Below, piece by piece: positions 53,863 through 63,699 of a stretch of DNA of 64,000 bases. Origin of the DNA: Lachnospiraceae bacterium. GTDB taxonomy: Bacteria > Bacillota > Clostridia > Lachnospirales > Lachnospiraceae. The notes under the pieces are model-generated. The model saw nothing but the letters and a program-made list of their open reading frames with translations. It did no database searches and was not told where the DNA came from. The stretch spans positions 1 to 64,000 of the forward strand of contig JAQVCT010000010.1 of NCBI GenBank assembly GCA_028689655.1, read 5' to 3'. Position 1 is the stretch's first letter; every line of letters begins with the position of its first letter. Both the position numbers and the translations under genes were made by a program.

Positions 53863-54948
53863 TTATTTTCTGGTAATATAGCCCTGTGATTTCAATAATT
53901 CTGCACACAGTACAGCTCCACCTGCCGCACCACGTACTGTATTGTGGGATAACCCTACAAATTTCCAATCATACACATGGTCTTCTCTGATACGTCCCAC
54001 AGAGATCCCCATTCCATTCTCAGAATTAACGTCCAGCTGAACTTGTGGCCTGTTATCTTCCTCCAGATACTGAATGAACTGCTTTGGTGCACTCGGAAGC
54101 GCTAATTCCTGGGGAAGACCTTTGAATTCCACTAATTTCTGAATCAGTTGTTCTTTGGTGGGTTTCTTTCTGAATTTTACAAATACAGCGGCCGTATGAC
54201 CATTTAAGATGGGTACACGGATACACTGACATGTGATCACTGGTGAGGTGGCTGGCACGATGACGCCATCCTCCACTTTACCCCAGATTCTAAGGGGCTC
54301 TTTTTCAGATTTTTCTTCCTCTCCACCGATATACGGGATAATATTGCCTTCCATCTCCGGCCAGTCTTTGAATGTCTTTCCGGCTCCTGAGATTGCCTGA
54401 TAAGTGGTTGCTACCACTTCATATGGTTCGAACTCTTTCCATGCTGTCAATACAGGTGCATAGCTCTGGATGGAACAGTTAGGCTTTACAGCGATAAAAC
54501 CTCTTGTGGTTCCCAGACGTTTTTTCTGTGATTCGATGACTTTCATGTGCTCCGGATTGATCTCCGGTACCACCATCGGCACATCCTCTGTCCATCTGTG
54601 CGCGCTGTTATTGGAGACAACCGGCGTCTCTGTCTTCGCATATTCTTCTTCTATTTTCTTGATCTCATCCTTTGTCATATCTACCGCACTGAACACGAAG
54701 TCCACTTTGGCAGCTACTTTCTCTACTTCATTCACATTCATGACCAGGATATTTTTCACATTTTCAGGCATTGGTGTATCCATTTTCCATCTGCCGCCTA
54801 CAGCCTCTTCATATCTCTTACCTGCAGAACGTGGGCTTGCTGCAATGGTCGTTACCTCGAACCATGGATGATTCTCCAGCAAAGAAATGAATCTCTGACC
54901 TACCATACCTGTTCCACCTAAAATACCAACTTTTAATTTCTCACTCAT
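53863..54948 (-). CDS. asd: Aspartate-semialdehyde dehydrogenase
   Basis: This enzyme reduces aspartyl phosphate to the semialdehyde, leading to lysine, diaminopimelate, threonine and methionine. The 361-residue protein has the NADP-binding GGTGMVGQRFISLL and catalytic Cys in VKPNCSIQ, with GHTAAVFVKFR and HNTVRGAAGG near the end. The length and VVPEINPEH segment fit the archaeal/fungal-type branch used by some Clostridia. Its start lies one base from the argH stop codon. Confidence 0.95.
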   Translation of the reverse strand: MSEKLKVGILGGTGMVGQRFISLLENHPWFEVTTIAASPRSAGKRYEEAVGGRWKMDTPMPENVKNILVMNVNEVEKVAAKVDFVFSAVDMTKDEIKKIEEEYAKTETPVVSNNSAHRWTEDVPMVVPEINPEHMKVIESQKKRLGTTRGFIAVKPNCSIQSYAPVLTAWKEFEPYEVVATTYQAISGAGKTFKDWPEMEGNIIPYIGGEEEKSEKEPLRIWGKVEDGVIVPATSPVITCQCIRVPILNGHTAAVFVKFRKKPTKEQLIQKLVEFKGLPQELALPSAPKQFIQYLEEDNRPQVQLDVNSENGMGISVGRIREDHVYDWKFVGLSHNTVRGAAGGAVLCAELLKSQGYITRK

Positions 54949-54949
54949 T

Positions 54950-56353
54950 TTAGTCCCTTTCCTTTCTCATCTCGAACTCCTCAGCAAGATACGCTTTATT
55001 ACTTGCAATTACTTTTTGCATTGCTTTTTCACTTGGTGCGCCGATGGTCAGACGCTTTTGTACACAGGTCTCCAGACTGATTGCCTGATAGATATCTGAT
55101 TCAAATATCGGAGAGATCTTCTGATACTCTTCGATGGATAATTCATCTAATGATTTATTCTGCTGGATGCAATATAAGACCAGTCTTCCGATAATACCGT
55201 GGGCATCCCGGAAGGGAACGCCCTTATTTACCAGGTAGTCAGCCGCATCTGTGGCATTGGTAAAGCCATTCATGGCACTCTTTTCCATAATGGCATTGTT
55301 GAACTTCATCGTTCCGATCATCCCATTGAACAGTGATATACATCCCTTTACGGTGTCAATGGCATCGAATGTCAGCTCCTTGTCCTCCTGCATATCCTTG
55401 TTATACGCCAGAGGAAGTCCCTTCATGGTGGTGAGCAGTGACATCAATGCGCCGTAGACACGGCCTGTCTTACCCCGAACCAACTCTGCGATATCTGGAT
55501 TTTTCTTCTGGGGCATGATGCTGCTTCCGGTGGAATAGGCATCATCGATCTCCACGAACCGATACTCATTGGAATTCCATAGGATGATCTCCTCCGAAAA
55601 TCTGCTGAGGTGCATCATGATGGTGGATAATGCTGACAGAAATTCAATGAGGTAATCACGATCCGCAACGGAATCAATACTGTTCAGGGTAGGTCCTTCA
55701 AAACCCAGAAGGCTCGCTGTATATTCACGATCCAGAGGATACGTGGTACCAGCCAGTGCCCCCGATCCCAACGGACAGTAATTCATGCGGGCGTAGATAT
55801 CTTTCATCCGAAGCCTGTCTCTCTTGAACATCTCGAAGTATGCGCCCAGATGATGTGCTAATGTAATAGGCTGCGCTTTCTGCAAATGGGTGAATCCCGG
55901 CATATAAGTATCAATATTTTTCTCCATGATCTCTATCAGGGTCTCCAATAACTCTTTCAGCAGCTGATCTGTGACCAGCACTTCTGATCTGGTATATAAT
56001 TTCATGTCCAGTGCCACCTGGTCGTTCCTGCTCCTGCCTGTATGTAATTTCTTTCCCACATCTCCGATGCGGTCAATGAGATTGGCCTCCACAAAACTGT
56101 GGATATCTTCATATTCACCGGTGATCTTTAATGTCCCATTCTCCACGTCCTCGCAAATACTGGTTAAACCCTTCACAATTTCATCTTTTTCCCCATTTGT
56201 GAGGATTCCCTGCCTGGCAAGCATGATCACATGGGCAACACTTCCCTCGATATCCTGCTTATAGAACTTCTGGTCAAAGGAAATCGATGCATTAAAATTG
56301 TATACAAGCTGATCTGTTTCTTTGGTAAATCTACCTCCCCAAAGCTGTGCCAT
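54950..56353 (-). CDS. argH: Argininosuccinate lyase
   Basis: ArgH splits argininosuccinate to arginine and fumarate. The 467-residue protein carries the fumarase-superfamily signature [12 protein letters not shown] and [33 protein letters not shown] precedes the ATG. It is followed by asd; argG is not adjacent. Confidence 0.97.
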   Translation of the reverse strand: MAQLWGGRFTKETDQLVYNFNASISFDQKFYKQDIEGSVAHVIMLARQGILTNGEKDEIVKGLTSICEDVENGTLKITGEYEDIHSFVEANLIDRIGDVGKKLHTGRSRNDQVALDMKLYTRSEVLVTDQLLKELLETLIEIMEKNIDTYMPGFTHLQKAQPITLAHHLGAYFEMFKRDRLRMKDIYARMNYCPLGSGALAGTTYPLDREYTASLLGFEGPTLNSIDSVADRDYLIEFLSALSTIMMHLSRFSEEIILWNSNEYRFVEIDDAYSTGSSIMPQKKNPDIAELVRGKTGRVYGALMSLLTTMKGLPLAYNKDMQEDKELTFDAIDTVKGCISLFNGMIGTMKFNNAIMEKSAMNGFTNATDAADYLVNKGVPFRDAHGIIGRLVLYCIQQNKSLDELSIEEYQKISPIFESDIYQAISLETCVQKRLTIGAPSEKAMQKVIASNKAYLAEEFEMRKERD

Positions 56354-56545
56354 ATCTATATTCCTCCATCTTATCTTTTACCTTTATTAAATCTTCATTT
56401 GATATTATCATAAACACCGCTTTATTGCAATAAAGTGTTCAATTTTTTTATAAGAATATTCGATTGTTATGATCTAAAATTCACAGAAACCTCTTTCGGC
56501 ACATATGATATTCTATATCTGAACATCATGTAAAAAGGAGCGATC

Positions 56546-57322
56546 ATGATAGAAACACAGCCTAAAGTACTGATGGCACTGAAAAATGTCAGCTATTCCT
56601 ATCACAGTCTAAGCGGTGAAATTCCCGCACTTTCCAATATATCTTTCAATATTTACAACGAAGAATTTCTGGCGATCGTCGGTCCCAGTGGATGTGGAAA
56701 ATCCACGCTGCTCTCTCTGATCGCCAAATTGAATGAACCGGAACAAGGCACTATTTTTGTAGAAAATCCAGACGGTATGATTCGTTATCCCAAAGTCGGC
56801 TACATGCTGCAGCGTGACCATCTCTTTGAATGGAGAACGATCTATCGCAACGTGACGCTGGGGCTGGAGATCAATCATCAGCTCCAGGAGGAACGGCTGG
56901 CATATGTGGAGCAGCTGCTGGAGGAATATGGACTCTCCTCCTTTCGGAATAAAAAGCCAAGTGAACTATCCGGAGGTATGCGGCAAAGGGCGGCACTGAT
57001 CCGAACCCTTGCCCTGAATCCGGATATTCTGCTCCTGGATGAACCTTTCAGTGCCCTGGATTATCAGACACGGCTCTCCGTCTCCGGGGATATCTGTCAG
57101 TTGATCCGTAAGACCGGAAAGACTGCCATACTGATCACCCACGATCTGTCGGAAGCCATCAGTATCGCTGATCGGATCATCGTGTTGAGCAAACGACCGG
57201 GAACCGTCAAAAAAATTATTCCCATCTCATTGAGCGTCGCTCATAAGACACCCCTGGAGTCACGAAATGCAGTGGAATTTCGTGATTATTTCAATTTATT
57301 ATGGAAGGAGATCGACTCATGA
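56546..57322 (+). CDS. ABC transporter ATPase, nitrate/taurine/riboflavin-precursor class
   Basis: The 258-residue ATPase has Walker A GPSGCGKSTL, Q-loop MLQRDHLF, signature LSGGMRQR, Walker B ILLLDEPFSALD and switch His in ITHDLSEAI. It is closest to the NitT/TauT importer group (SsuB, TauB, ThiZ type). AAAAAGGAG lies before the ATG. Its stop overlaps the permease ATG (ATGA). Confidence 0.94.
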   Translation: MIETQPKVLMALKNVSYSYHSLSGEIPALSNISFNIYNEEFLAIVGPSGCGKSTLLSLIAKLNEPEQGTIFVENPDGMIRYPKVGYMLQRDHLFEWRTIYRNVTLGLEINHQLQEERLAYVEQLLEEYGLSSFRNKKPSELSGGMRQRAALIRTLALNPDILLLDEPFSALDYQTRLSVSGDICQLIRKTGKTAILITHDLSEAISIADRIIVLSKRPGTVKKIIPISLSVAHKTPLESRNAVEFRDYFNLLWKEIDS

Positions 57323-58152
57323 ATCTATCCACTCAAACTGCCTCTGAAATGCCCCTGTCCTCCGTCTCCAGTGAGCAGACTGCATTCCTTGAAAAGCATA
57401 AAAAATATCATCTTTGTATTGCCTTTTCCCGCTGGTCGATCCTGGTCATTTTCCTGTTGTTATGGGAACTGGCTACACAGTTATCCTGGATCGATGGATT
57501 TTTTTTCAGCAGCCCCAGCCGGATCGTGCTGTGTCTTATCCGATTACTGCGGCAGAATGAACTGCTGACCCATTGCTCTATCACACTGGCAGAGACCTTT
57601 CTCAGCTTTCTGCTAGTGACAGTCCTGAGTGTATTATCCTCTATTATTTTCTGGTATTCCCAGAAAACTGCGGAGATCGTAGAACCTTTCCTGGTGGTGT
57701 TAAATTCTCTTCCCAAATCTGCGCTGGCACCTTTATTTATCGTATGGCTGGGCACCGGTATGAAGACCATTATCGTGGCGGGCATCTCTGTTGCACTTTT
57801 CGGATCCATCATCAGTATCTATAACGGTTTTAAACAAATCGATGCGGAGGAAGTCACCCTGATCTACACCCTGCACGGTACCAAACTGGATGTATTACAG
57901 AAAGTGATCATCCCTGGTTCCATCCCCACTCTGCTCAGTACCATGAAGGTAAATATCGGGCTTGCCCTGGTGGGTGTGGTCATCGGAGAATTTCTCTCCG
58001 CAAAAAGAGGCCTGGGATATCTCATCATCTATGGCAGCCAGGTGTTCCAGCTGGATCTGGTCATCACCAGTATCATCATCCTGTGTCTCATTGCCATGGG
58101 GCTCTATCTATGTATCCAGTATATGGAACATTTCTATAAAAAGCATCATTAA
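57319..58152 (+). CDS. ABC transporter permease, NitT/TauT class
   Basis: The 277-residue permease has about six membrane segments and the EAA loop (EEVTLIYTLHGTKLDVLQKVIIPGSIPTLLSTMKVNIG). ATG 57319 follows GGAG with eight bases and overlaps the ATPase stop by ATGA; the ATG at 57301 has no such site. No substrate-binding protein is encoded in the window, so the substrate is unknown. The stop overlaps the stop of the opposing VanZ-RDD gene. Confidence 0.93.
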   Translation: MNLSTQTASEMPLSSVSSEQTAFLEKHKKYHLCIAFSRWSILVIFLLLWELATQLSWIDGFFFSSPSRIVLCLIRLLRQNELLTHCSITLAETFLSFLLVTVLSVLSSIIFWYSQKTAEIVEPFLVVLNSLPKSALAPLFIVWLGTGMKTIIVAGISVALFGSIISIYNGFKQIDAEEVTLIYTLHGTKLDVLQKVIIPGSIPTLLSTMKVNIGLALVGVVIGEFLSAKRGLGYLIIYGSQVFQLDLVITSIIILCLIAMGLYLCIQYMEHFYKKHH

Positions 58153-59327
58153 TCCATCGCTTTATTCTTTTTAGGCTGGGGAATAACACTTTCCTCACAG
58201 GTATTGCTGGCAAATTCATATAAGAATAAATTTCCGTGTATAAAAATGCGAATTACCATACAGCCCCAGAACAGAATCATGAAAACGGCAAGCACGATCA
58301 TCAGAAATGCACCGATGGCGAAATCCATCCTTGTGACAGAATCTGTGTTGATATATTGGAACAGACGAAGCAGGTAGAACGCTCCGGGGGCAAATAATCC
58401 ATATAAAATCGTATACCGCACAAAGTATTGCAGGATACCCGCCTTTTTCCCTTTTTTGTCCACCACCTTGATCCGAACGACCCTCTTCCCTATAGTTGCT
58501 CCTCCCATGAAATAAGAACCCAGGATAAAATAGATTACCACCATGGCAGCATAGAAAACATCACTTTGTATATTATTTAACAATAAGACATTAAACACTG
58601 ATACAGGCTCATACACCGTATGCATCAGTGCTGCTGTCACCATCAGTATGGACCAGTCGATACAGGCTGCAAAGAGCCTTCGGATCACAGAAACCCGCTT
58701 TCCTCTCTCATAAGAAATCTCATTTAATCTCTCTTTGCTGGGGAACAGGAACACAAAACATGGCTCCATGATAAAACCTATGATTCCACCCATGGTATTG
58801 AGCATCAGATCGTCCACATCGAAGAGACGATACGCTCTGGGGTAGATGCCATATAACCCTGTCAACTGTGTCAATTCGAAAAATAATGACAGGGAAAAAG
58901 AAAGTAAAACACACTCAAAAATATTTCTCCTGTAATAGTATCTCAAATAGATGCCAAAGGGAATGAACATCAATATATTATATAATACCTGCAAAAAAGC
59001 ACCGCTGAAAAAAGAATCCCAATAAGTACCTGGTGTCCACACGGAGAACTTTGTATACATCTCAATATCATTGACGAACTGAAATGGCACCAGCTGTGTG
59101 GAGGGTCTGGTGAGCTTTGCCACTTCCGCAAACGATGGCAGGGGCAATACCACCAGCAGATAGGTACACAGTAAATATAATATAAAAGAATAAAATATAA
59201 TTGCTCGAAATAATACAACCGATCCAAACCTGTGATAATGGATCAGCACATATGGAATCGTAATAAAAGCAGCCATGATGGGGAATAAAATCATTGCCGT
59301 ATGGATGCTGACGCTCAAAGAATACAT
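58149..59327 (-). CDS. VanZ-RDD fusion membrane protein
   Basis: The 392-residue membrane protein has an N-terminal VanZ-like domain (about 1-190: VVLPLPSFA, NILMFIPFGIYL, SLFFELTQLTG, DDLMLNTMGGIIGF) and a C-terminal RDD domain (about 215-385: RRLFAACIDWSILMV, YFMGGATIGKRVVRIKVVD). ATG 59327 with AAGGAAG upstream is preferred over a longer frame from 59375. VanZ links to glycopeptide tolerance and RDD to transport; the fused function is unknown. Confidence 0.86.
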   Translation of the reverse strand: MYSLSVSIHTAMILFPIMAAFITIPYVLIHYHRFGSVVLFRAIIFYSFILYLLCTYLLVVLPLPSFAEVAKLTRPSTQLVPFQFVNDIEMYTKFSVWTPGTYWDSFFSGAFLQVLYNILMFIPFGIYLRYYYRRNIFECVLLSFSLSLFFELTQLTGLYGIYPRAYRLFDVDDLMLNTMGGIIGFIMEPCFVFLFPSKERLNEISYERGKRVSVIRRLFAACIDWSILMVTAALMHTVYEPVSVFNVLLLNNIQSDVFYAAMVVIYFILGSYFMGGATIGKRVVRIKVVDKKGKKAGILQYFVRYTILYGLFAPGAFYLLRLFQYINTDSVTRMDFAIGAFLMIVLAVFMILFWGCMVIRIFIHGNLFLYEFASNTCEESVIPQPKKNKAMD

Positions 59328-59349
59328 GTGTTTTGCTTCCTTATAATTT

Positions 59350-59388
59350 AGAACAAGACAGCTTTGAAAATTCATACAAAGCTGTCTT
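59350..59388. terminator. Hairpin between the GH25 and VanZ-RDD genes
   Basis: AAGACAGCTTTG and CAAAGCTGTCTT form a perfect 12-bp stem with a 10-base loop. The plus strand continues ATTTTCTGTTTTT. Its place after the GH25 gene on the minus strand makes it a terminator candidate for that gene. Confidence 0.75.
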
Positions 59389-59427
59389 ATTTTCTGTTTT
59401 TATTTTATTGTATTGTATTGTACGAAC

Positions 59428-60924
59428 TTATTGACCTGCAAATCCTTCCGGAGCATTTATGAAGATACCATTTTCGTCAAACTGACAAGGATATCCGCCA
59501 ATAGCAACAACGGTGTTCGTGACCATGATGCCATTGGGTGCAAAGTAAAACCAGCGGTCACTGATATTCTTCCATCCTACTACAAGCTTACCGTCAATGT
59601 CATTATAGTACTTCTCATTGCCCAATACCAGCAGACCAATGTTCATGGTTCCATCCGGCTTGAAGTAGTAAATAGAGCCTTCAATATTCTGCCATCCTGT
59701 GGCCATCTTGCCATCTGTCAGGAAGTAATATTCGATCTGTCCATTTCCCACCCATCCTGTTTTCAAAGATCCATCTGCGTCGAACATATAGGTGGCATCT
59801 CCTATGGTGGTAAGACCTACTGCCGCCTGACCTGTCTCTGTGAAGTAGTATCTCTTACCATTGATATCAGACCATCCTGTTACCATAGATCCATCCGGAT
59901 TGAAGTAGAACCGTGCAACACCTGTATCCAGCCATCCAGTCTGCATCACACCTGTGATATCAAAGTAGTATTTCTTTGCTCCGATGGTTACAAGTCCCAC
60001 CTGCATCAGACCATTGTCATCAAAGTAATATCTCTTACCCTGAATATCTGCAAATCCTACCTGCATCTTACCGTCCGGATTGAAGTAGAAGGTGGTAGAT
60101 CCGTTAGAGATCCATCCAGTCTGCATCTCGCCTGCCGGATTGAAGAAATATTTAGCCCCCTCAATGGTCGCCCAGCCAGTCATCATCCTGTAGTTACTGT
60201 AATAATGGGTCTTATCCCCTCTCTTCACGAATCCGTTTGCCGGAATCAGAGAGTTATAATCTTTATATAAGATATCCATATCTACTCTGCCGTTAATACC
60301 ATTCACCGAACCGCTGCTGGTATACTGCCAGATGGCGGGATTCGGATATTCACATGCCGCCGCATACTGTGCCACCCATTTATCATATCCCACAGGGGCG
60401 ATTCTCGTGGTGAGCCAGTTCTTGCTGCCGTATACGATGGGGTAATATCCCGCACTCTGTATGATCGAACAGAATGTGTTGGCGATCATTGCCAGCTGCT
60501 CCGGCGTACAGGCCTTTTGTACGGAATCTTCTATATCAATTGCAATGGGAAAAGAAACGGTGTAAGGCGCTACACACTGCAATACCAGATTGGCTTCGTA
60601 TGCTGCCGCTTCCACAGTGGTCGCATAGGAATAAATATAGACACCTGTACGAATTCCCGCCGCATTTGCTCCCGCCATATTCTGTGCAAATTTTGCGTCA
60701 ATTCCCTTTTTGGTGGTTCCTACTCTGACAAAGGCAAATGAAACTCCACTTGACTTTACAGCACTCCAATTGATATCTCCCTGATATACAGATACATCAA
60801 TTCCCGTTACCGGAGCCGCCGCTGCCTTCAGGCCTGTACCTGCCAGCGGACTCACTACCATAGCTGTCACTAATCCCAGGCAAAGCAAAGACTTCCCTAA
60901 TTTCTTCCAAATGTTCTTCTTCAC
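59428..60924 (-). CDS. Secreted GH25 lysozyme with choline-binding-type repeats
   Basis: The 498-residue protein has a signal peptide (about 1-37), a GH25 muramidase domain (about 38-230, GIDVSVYQGDINWSAVKSSG, AIDIED, AIWQYTSSG, VDMDILY) and about 11-12 cell-wall-binding repeats of about 20 residues (GWxxxxGxxYYFxxDGxMxTG). Acidic residues of the GH25 active site (DV, DIED) are present. It cuts glycan strands. It is 25 bases downstream of the amidase gene, so both are one hydrolase operon. Confidence 0.95.
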   Translation of the reverse strand: MKKNIWKKLGKSLLCLGLVTAMVVSPLAGTGLKAAAAPVTGIDVSVYQGDINWSAVKSSGVSFAFVRVGTTKKGIDAKFAQNMAGANAAGIRTGVYIYSYATTVEAAAYEANLVLQCVAPYTVSFPIAIDIEDSVQKACTPEQLAMIANTFCSIIQSAGYYPIVYGSKNWLTTRIAPVGYDKWVAQYAAACEYPNPAIWQYTSSGSVNGINGRVDMDILYKDYNSLIPANGFVKRGDKTHYYSNYRMMTGWATIEGAKYFFNPAGEMQTGWISNGSTTFYFNPDGKMQVGFADIQGKRYYFDDNGLMQVGLVTIGAKKYYFDITGVMQTGWLDTGVARFYFNPDGSMVTGWSDINGKRYYFTETGQAAVGLTTIGDATYMFDADGSLKTGWVGNGQIEYYFLTDGKMATGWQNIEGSIYYFKPDGTMNIGLLVLGNEKYYNDIDGKLVVGWKNISDRWFYFAPNGIMVTNTVVAIGGYPCQFDENGIFINAPEGFAGQ

Positions 60925-60949
60925 GTTCTCTTTTCTCCTCTGTTCTGTA

Positions 60950-61966
60950 TTAATATGTAAGTGTATTACTGATAGTCATGCCATCATAACTGTTGAATAC
61001 TGCAACGGAAACTGCTCTGTTCACTCCATATTTTGCCGGCACTGTGATGGATAACGTGTCCGTGGCACTTGGCCATATCTGCAGGCTTGACCAGCTTGCT
61101 CCGCCATCTGTGCTGTATGCATAATACATGATGCCCGTGTTGCTGTCCGCTGCATTGATCGCAAGGGAAACCGTCTTATTATTCTCATCATTTCCTGTCA
61201 CACGGATTGCAGCCACTTCTGGTGGTGTCAGATCCTGTACCTTGGGTGTTGCCACCGGTGTCACATTTGCCTTTGGATAATCGGAATAATCAACGCCCAA
61301 TGTCTTCGATGACAGTCCGAAATATTTTGCCACCGCTGTGGCATCAGATCTTCCAAACGCCTGCAATTTCTCAATAGAATTGTAATGCTCCGCATCATTG
61401 GCATGATCCAGGTGGCAATGCTCCACTATGACTGCCGGCACTCCAAGAGCAGATGCATTTCTCAGGATGCCGTAATATTCATTCCCTGATTTGCCCAGCT
61501 TTACCTTGACCCCTCTGCTGAATAGTCCGGCGTTGGTAAATTCATTTAACAATAACTGTCCCTGGGAATATCCCTTTGTATAATTCACCCCAGTGGACTG
61601 TGCCCATACTTCTGATCCATAGAAAAAATGATTGGCAGACATATTATAATGAAGACTGTACAAAAAGTCCGCATTTACACTTTTCGCAAGCTGTGCCCGC
61701 TGTTCCAGTGATAATTCCGCATCTCCGGTACGGGTCATATAAACGGTAACGCCCTCATATTTTTCCAGTTCTGTCTTCATTGCCATTGCTGTCACAAGGG
61801 TCATTTCCTTCTCCAGATACCCCGGTGGATTTGCCCCAAGATTAGAACCGCCATGTCCCGGATCTATCATGATCACTACATTTTCTTTTGCCTGTGCCTG
61901 CATGGGCATCTGTAAACTTCCCAGCAATACAGCAACACCTAATAATATGCTTGCTATTCTTTTCAC
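60950..61966 (-). CDS. Secreted N-acetylmuramoyl-L-alanine amidase (Amidase_3)
   Basis: The 338-residue protein has a signal peptide (about 1-26, QAQA) and a zinc amidase domain (about 30-215). Zinc ligands are His in DPGHGG, Glu in YLEKEMTL and His in SLHYN; the catalytic Glu lies in VIVEHCHLDHAND. A C-terminal Ig-like region (about 245-338, YYAYSTDGGASWSSLQIWPS) follows. It cleaves the bond between glycan and peptide. It overlaps the upstream small gene by four bases. Confidence 0.94.
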   Translation of the reverse strand: MKRIASILLGVAVLLGSLQMPMQAQAKENVVIMIDPGHGGSNLGANPPGYLEKEMTLVTAMAMKTELEKYEGVTVYMTRTGDAELSLEQRAQLAKSVNADFLYSLHYNMSANHFFYGSEVWAQSTGVNYTKGYSQGQLLLNEFTNAGLFSRGVKVKLGKSGNEYYGILRNASALGVPAVIVEHCHLDHANDAEHYNSIEKLQAFGRSDATAVAKYFGLSSKTLGVDYSDYPKANVTPVATPKVQDLTPPEVAAIRVTGNDENNKTVSLAINAADSNTGIMYYAYSTDGGASWSSLQIWPSATDTLSITVPAKYGVNRAVSVAVFNSYDGMTISNTLTY

Positions 61967-62292
61967 GATATCTCCTTCTCATTCCACATTTTCTGTTCTT
62001 TCATTCCCATCAGCAGGAGCTCTGTCATCTGTTCATCCATATTTTCCGCAGGAACGTATTCTACTACCATATGTATCAAATTCTTCTCAAAAGGTTCTTC
62101 TGTCTCATAAGTGTTGATCTGTGACATCAATCTTTCTTTCAGTTCTTTCATGTTATCATATTCCGGTATCTGAAAATCTCCAACTTTGCATAAAATCCCC
62201 AGTGCATATGCCAGTTCGTAGTTGGAAAGAATGATGGATGTCTCATTTTTACTCTTAATAATAACAGCACTTCTGGCAAGACAAGGTACCAT
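61963..62292 (-). CDS. Conserved small protein upstream of the amidase
   Basis: The 109-residue soluble acidic protein (MVPCLARSAVIIKSKNETSI, later YELAYALGILCKVGDF and ENMDEQMTELLLMGMKEQKMW) is not recognised. AGGG precedes the ATG and its stop overlaps the amidase start by four bases, so the genes are coupled. A promoter lies at 62356-62385. It may regulate the hydrolases, but nothing in the sequence shows that. Confidence 0.78.
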   Translation of the reverse strand: MVPCLARSAVIIKSKNETSIILSNYELAYALGILCKVGDFQIPEYDNMKELKERLMSQINTYETEEPFEKNLIHMVVEYVPAENMDEQMTELLLMGMKEQKMWNEKEIS

Positions 62293-62355
62293 TTTAATCC
62301 CTCTATTTTCTTCGTTTCATTTTGAATCGTCCCATAAAAAATCTGCGACCCCTAT

Positions 62356-62385
62356 ATTGTAGTCGATTACTCCGTTTATTGTCAA
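62356..62385 (-). promoter_or_regulatory. Promoter of the small protein-amidase-GH25 operon
   Basis: On the minus strand TTGACA (62385-62380) and TACAAT (62361-62356) have an 18-bp spacer, about 65 bases before the ATG at 62292. The rest of the 62293-62594 gap shows only AT-rich DNA and the tRNA terminator. Confidence 0.82.
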
Positions 62386-62536
62386 CCGCATAATCGTGGA
62401 ATATATTTCCAGGTTTCACATTACATAGATGATAATTTTGACGACAATCAGATCAAAAATAGGTGTTGACCATAACCTGGCGATAATAATTTTAATACAA
62501 TATAACCTATTTTAAATCATTGCTCAAGATATAAAA

Positions 62537-62575
62537 ATAGCCACGAAACGCTCCAAATCAACGTTTCATGGCTAT
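62537..62575 (-). terminator. Terminator after tRNA-Thr
   Basis: A 14-bp stem with one G-T pair (arms ATAGCCATGAAACG / CGTTTCGTGGCTAT on the minus strand) is followed by TTTTATA. Confidence 0.88.
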
Positions 62576-62594
62576 CTTACTATCATCATTTAAA

Positions 62595-62667
62595 AGCTGA
62601 AAATCGGATTTGAACCGACGACCCCTTCATTACGAGTGAAGTGCTCTACCAACTGAGCTATTTCAGC
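62595..62667 (-). tRNA. tRNA-Thr (CGT anticodon)
   Basis: Read on the minus strand, 73 bases fold as a cloverleaf: acceptor GCTGAAA / TTTCAGC with discriminator T, D arm AGCTCAGTTGGTAGAGC, anticodon stem CTTCA...TGAAG with loop CTCGTAA (anticodon CGT, reading ACG), and T arm with GGTTCAAATCC. No CCA is encoded. It lies between the mscS stop and a terminator. Confidence 0.96.
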
Positions 62668-62721
62668 AATTAACAACAATAGCTATTATATATAGAAATG
62701 CAAAATATTTCAAGTGATTTT

Positions 62722-63636
62722 TTATTCTTTTCTGATATGAACATCCAACTGGTCATACGGAATCTCTATGCCGACCTCGTCAAACCGCAGTTTTACGGTC
62801 TCATTGAGTCTCCATTTCGCTGCAAAATAATCTTCATTTTTTACCCATATTTTGGCAGATAACACCACTGCACTGTTACCAAGCTCTTCCACCACCACCA
62901 GCATCTCCTGATCCTTCAGAACTGCCTCATCATTTTGGATCAGTTCCTCCATCACTTTCTTCGCCTTGCGCAGATCCGCACTGTAAGAGATTCCCACATG
63001 GATATCCAGTCTTCTCTTATAAGTAGCTGTCACATTTGTGATACTGGTATTCGCCAGAGTACCATTGGGCAGCACGATCACTTTTTCGTCCGCGGTGATC
63101 AGTTTGGTGTAGAAGAGTTCAATCGCTGATACCACACCTTCATTTTTCTTATTGTCCTCGATAATGTAATCCCCTACTCGAAATGGTTTTACCAGCAGGA
63201 TGATCACACCCCCTGCAAAATTGGACAGACTTCCCTGAATCGCCAGTCCGATTGCCACGCCGGCTGATCCCAGCACCGCCACCACGCTGGTGGCATCCAG
63301 CCCGAAACTGTTGGCTATGACAAATACCAGAATCACATAGAGCGATGCCTTCACAAAGGAATCCAGAAATTGAATCACTCCTTTGTCTGCATTGGCATGA
63401 TGTAGTGATTTTTTCAGGATCTTTCTGATCAGCTTGATGACCTGCACACCGATGAGGAAGAAAATCGCTGCAAATACTACTCTGATTCCGATTTGTAACG
63501 CTTTCTCCGGCAGCTCCTGCAGAAATTTTTCTATGACACCCATATTGATGTTATTATTTACTTCCTCTGAAATATTGTCCACAATTGTCTCCGCAAGACC
63601 CACTGTAACTTTGTTCGTTAATATATTGTCAAGCAT
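62722..63636 (-). CDS. mscS: Small-conductance mechanosensitive channel MscS
   Basis: The 304-residue channel has three membrane segments (about 45-145). The pore-lining helix GSAGVAIGLAIQGSLSNFAGGVIILLVKPFRVGDYI is the family signature, followed by a cytosolic beta/alpha cage domain (about 170-300, VVSAIELFYTKLITADEKVIVLPNGTLANTSITN). It opens on hypo-osmotic shock. It precedes tRNA-Thr on the same strand. Confidence 0.95.
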   Translation of the reverse strand: MLDNILTNKVTVGLAETIVDNISEEVNNNINMGVIEKFLQELPEKALQIGIRVVFAAIFFLIGVQVIKLIRKILKKSLHHANADKGVIQFLDSFVKASLYVILVFVIANSFGLDATSVVAVLGSAGVAIGLAIQGSLSNFAGGVIILLVKPFRVGDYIIEDNKKNEGVVSAIELFYTKLITADEKVIVLPNGTLANTSITNVTATYKRRLDIHVGISYSADLRKAKKVMEELIQNDEAVLKDQEMLVVVEELGNSAVVLSAKIWVKNEDYFAAKWRLNETVKLRFDEVGIEIPYDQLDVHIRKE

Positions 63637-63699
63637 ATTCTTCCTATCCTACTTTTCTAATATGTCCTGTTTTATTATTTACTGTTTCTATCTTCTCAC

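Noticed and set aside
62595-62667. tRNA-Thr as an integration site
   Set aside because: No repeated 3' end of the tRNA and no integrase close to it within the window.
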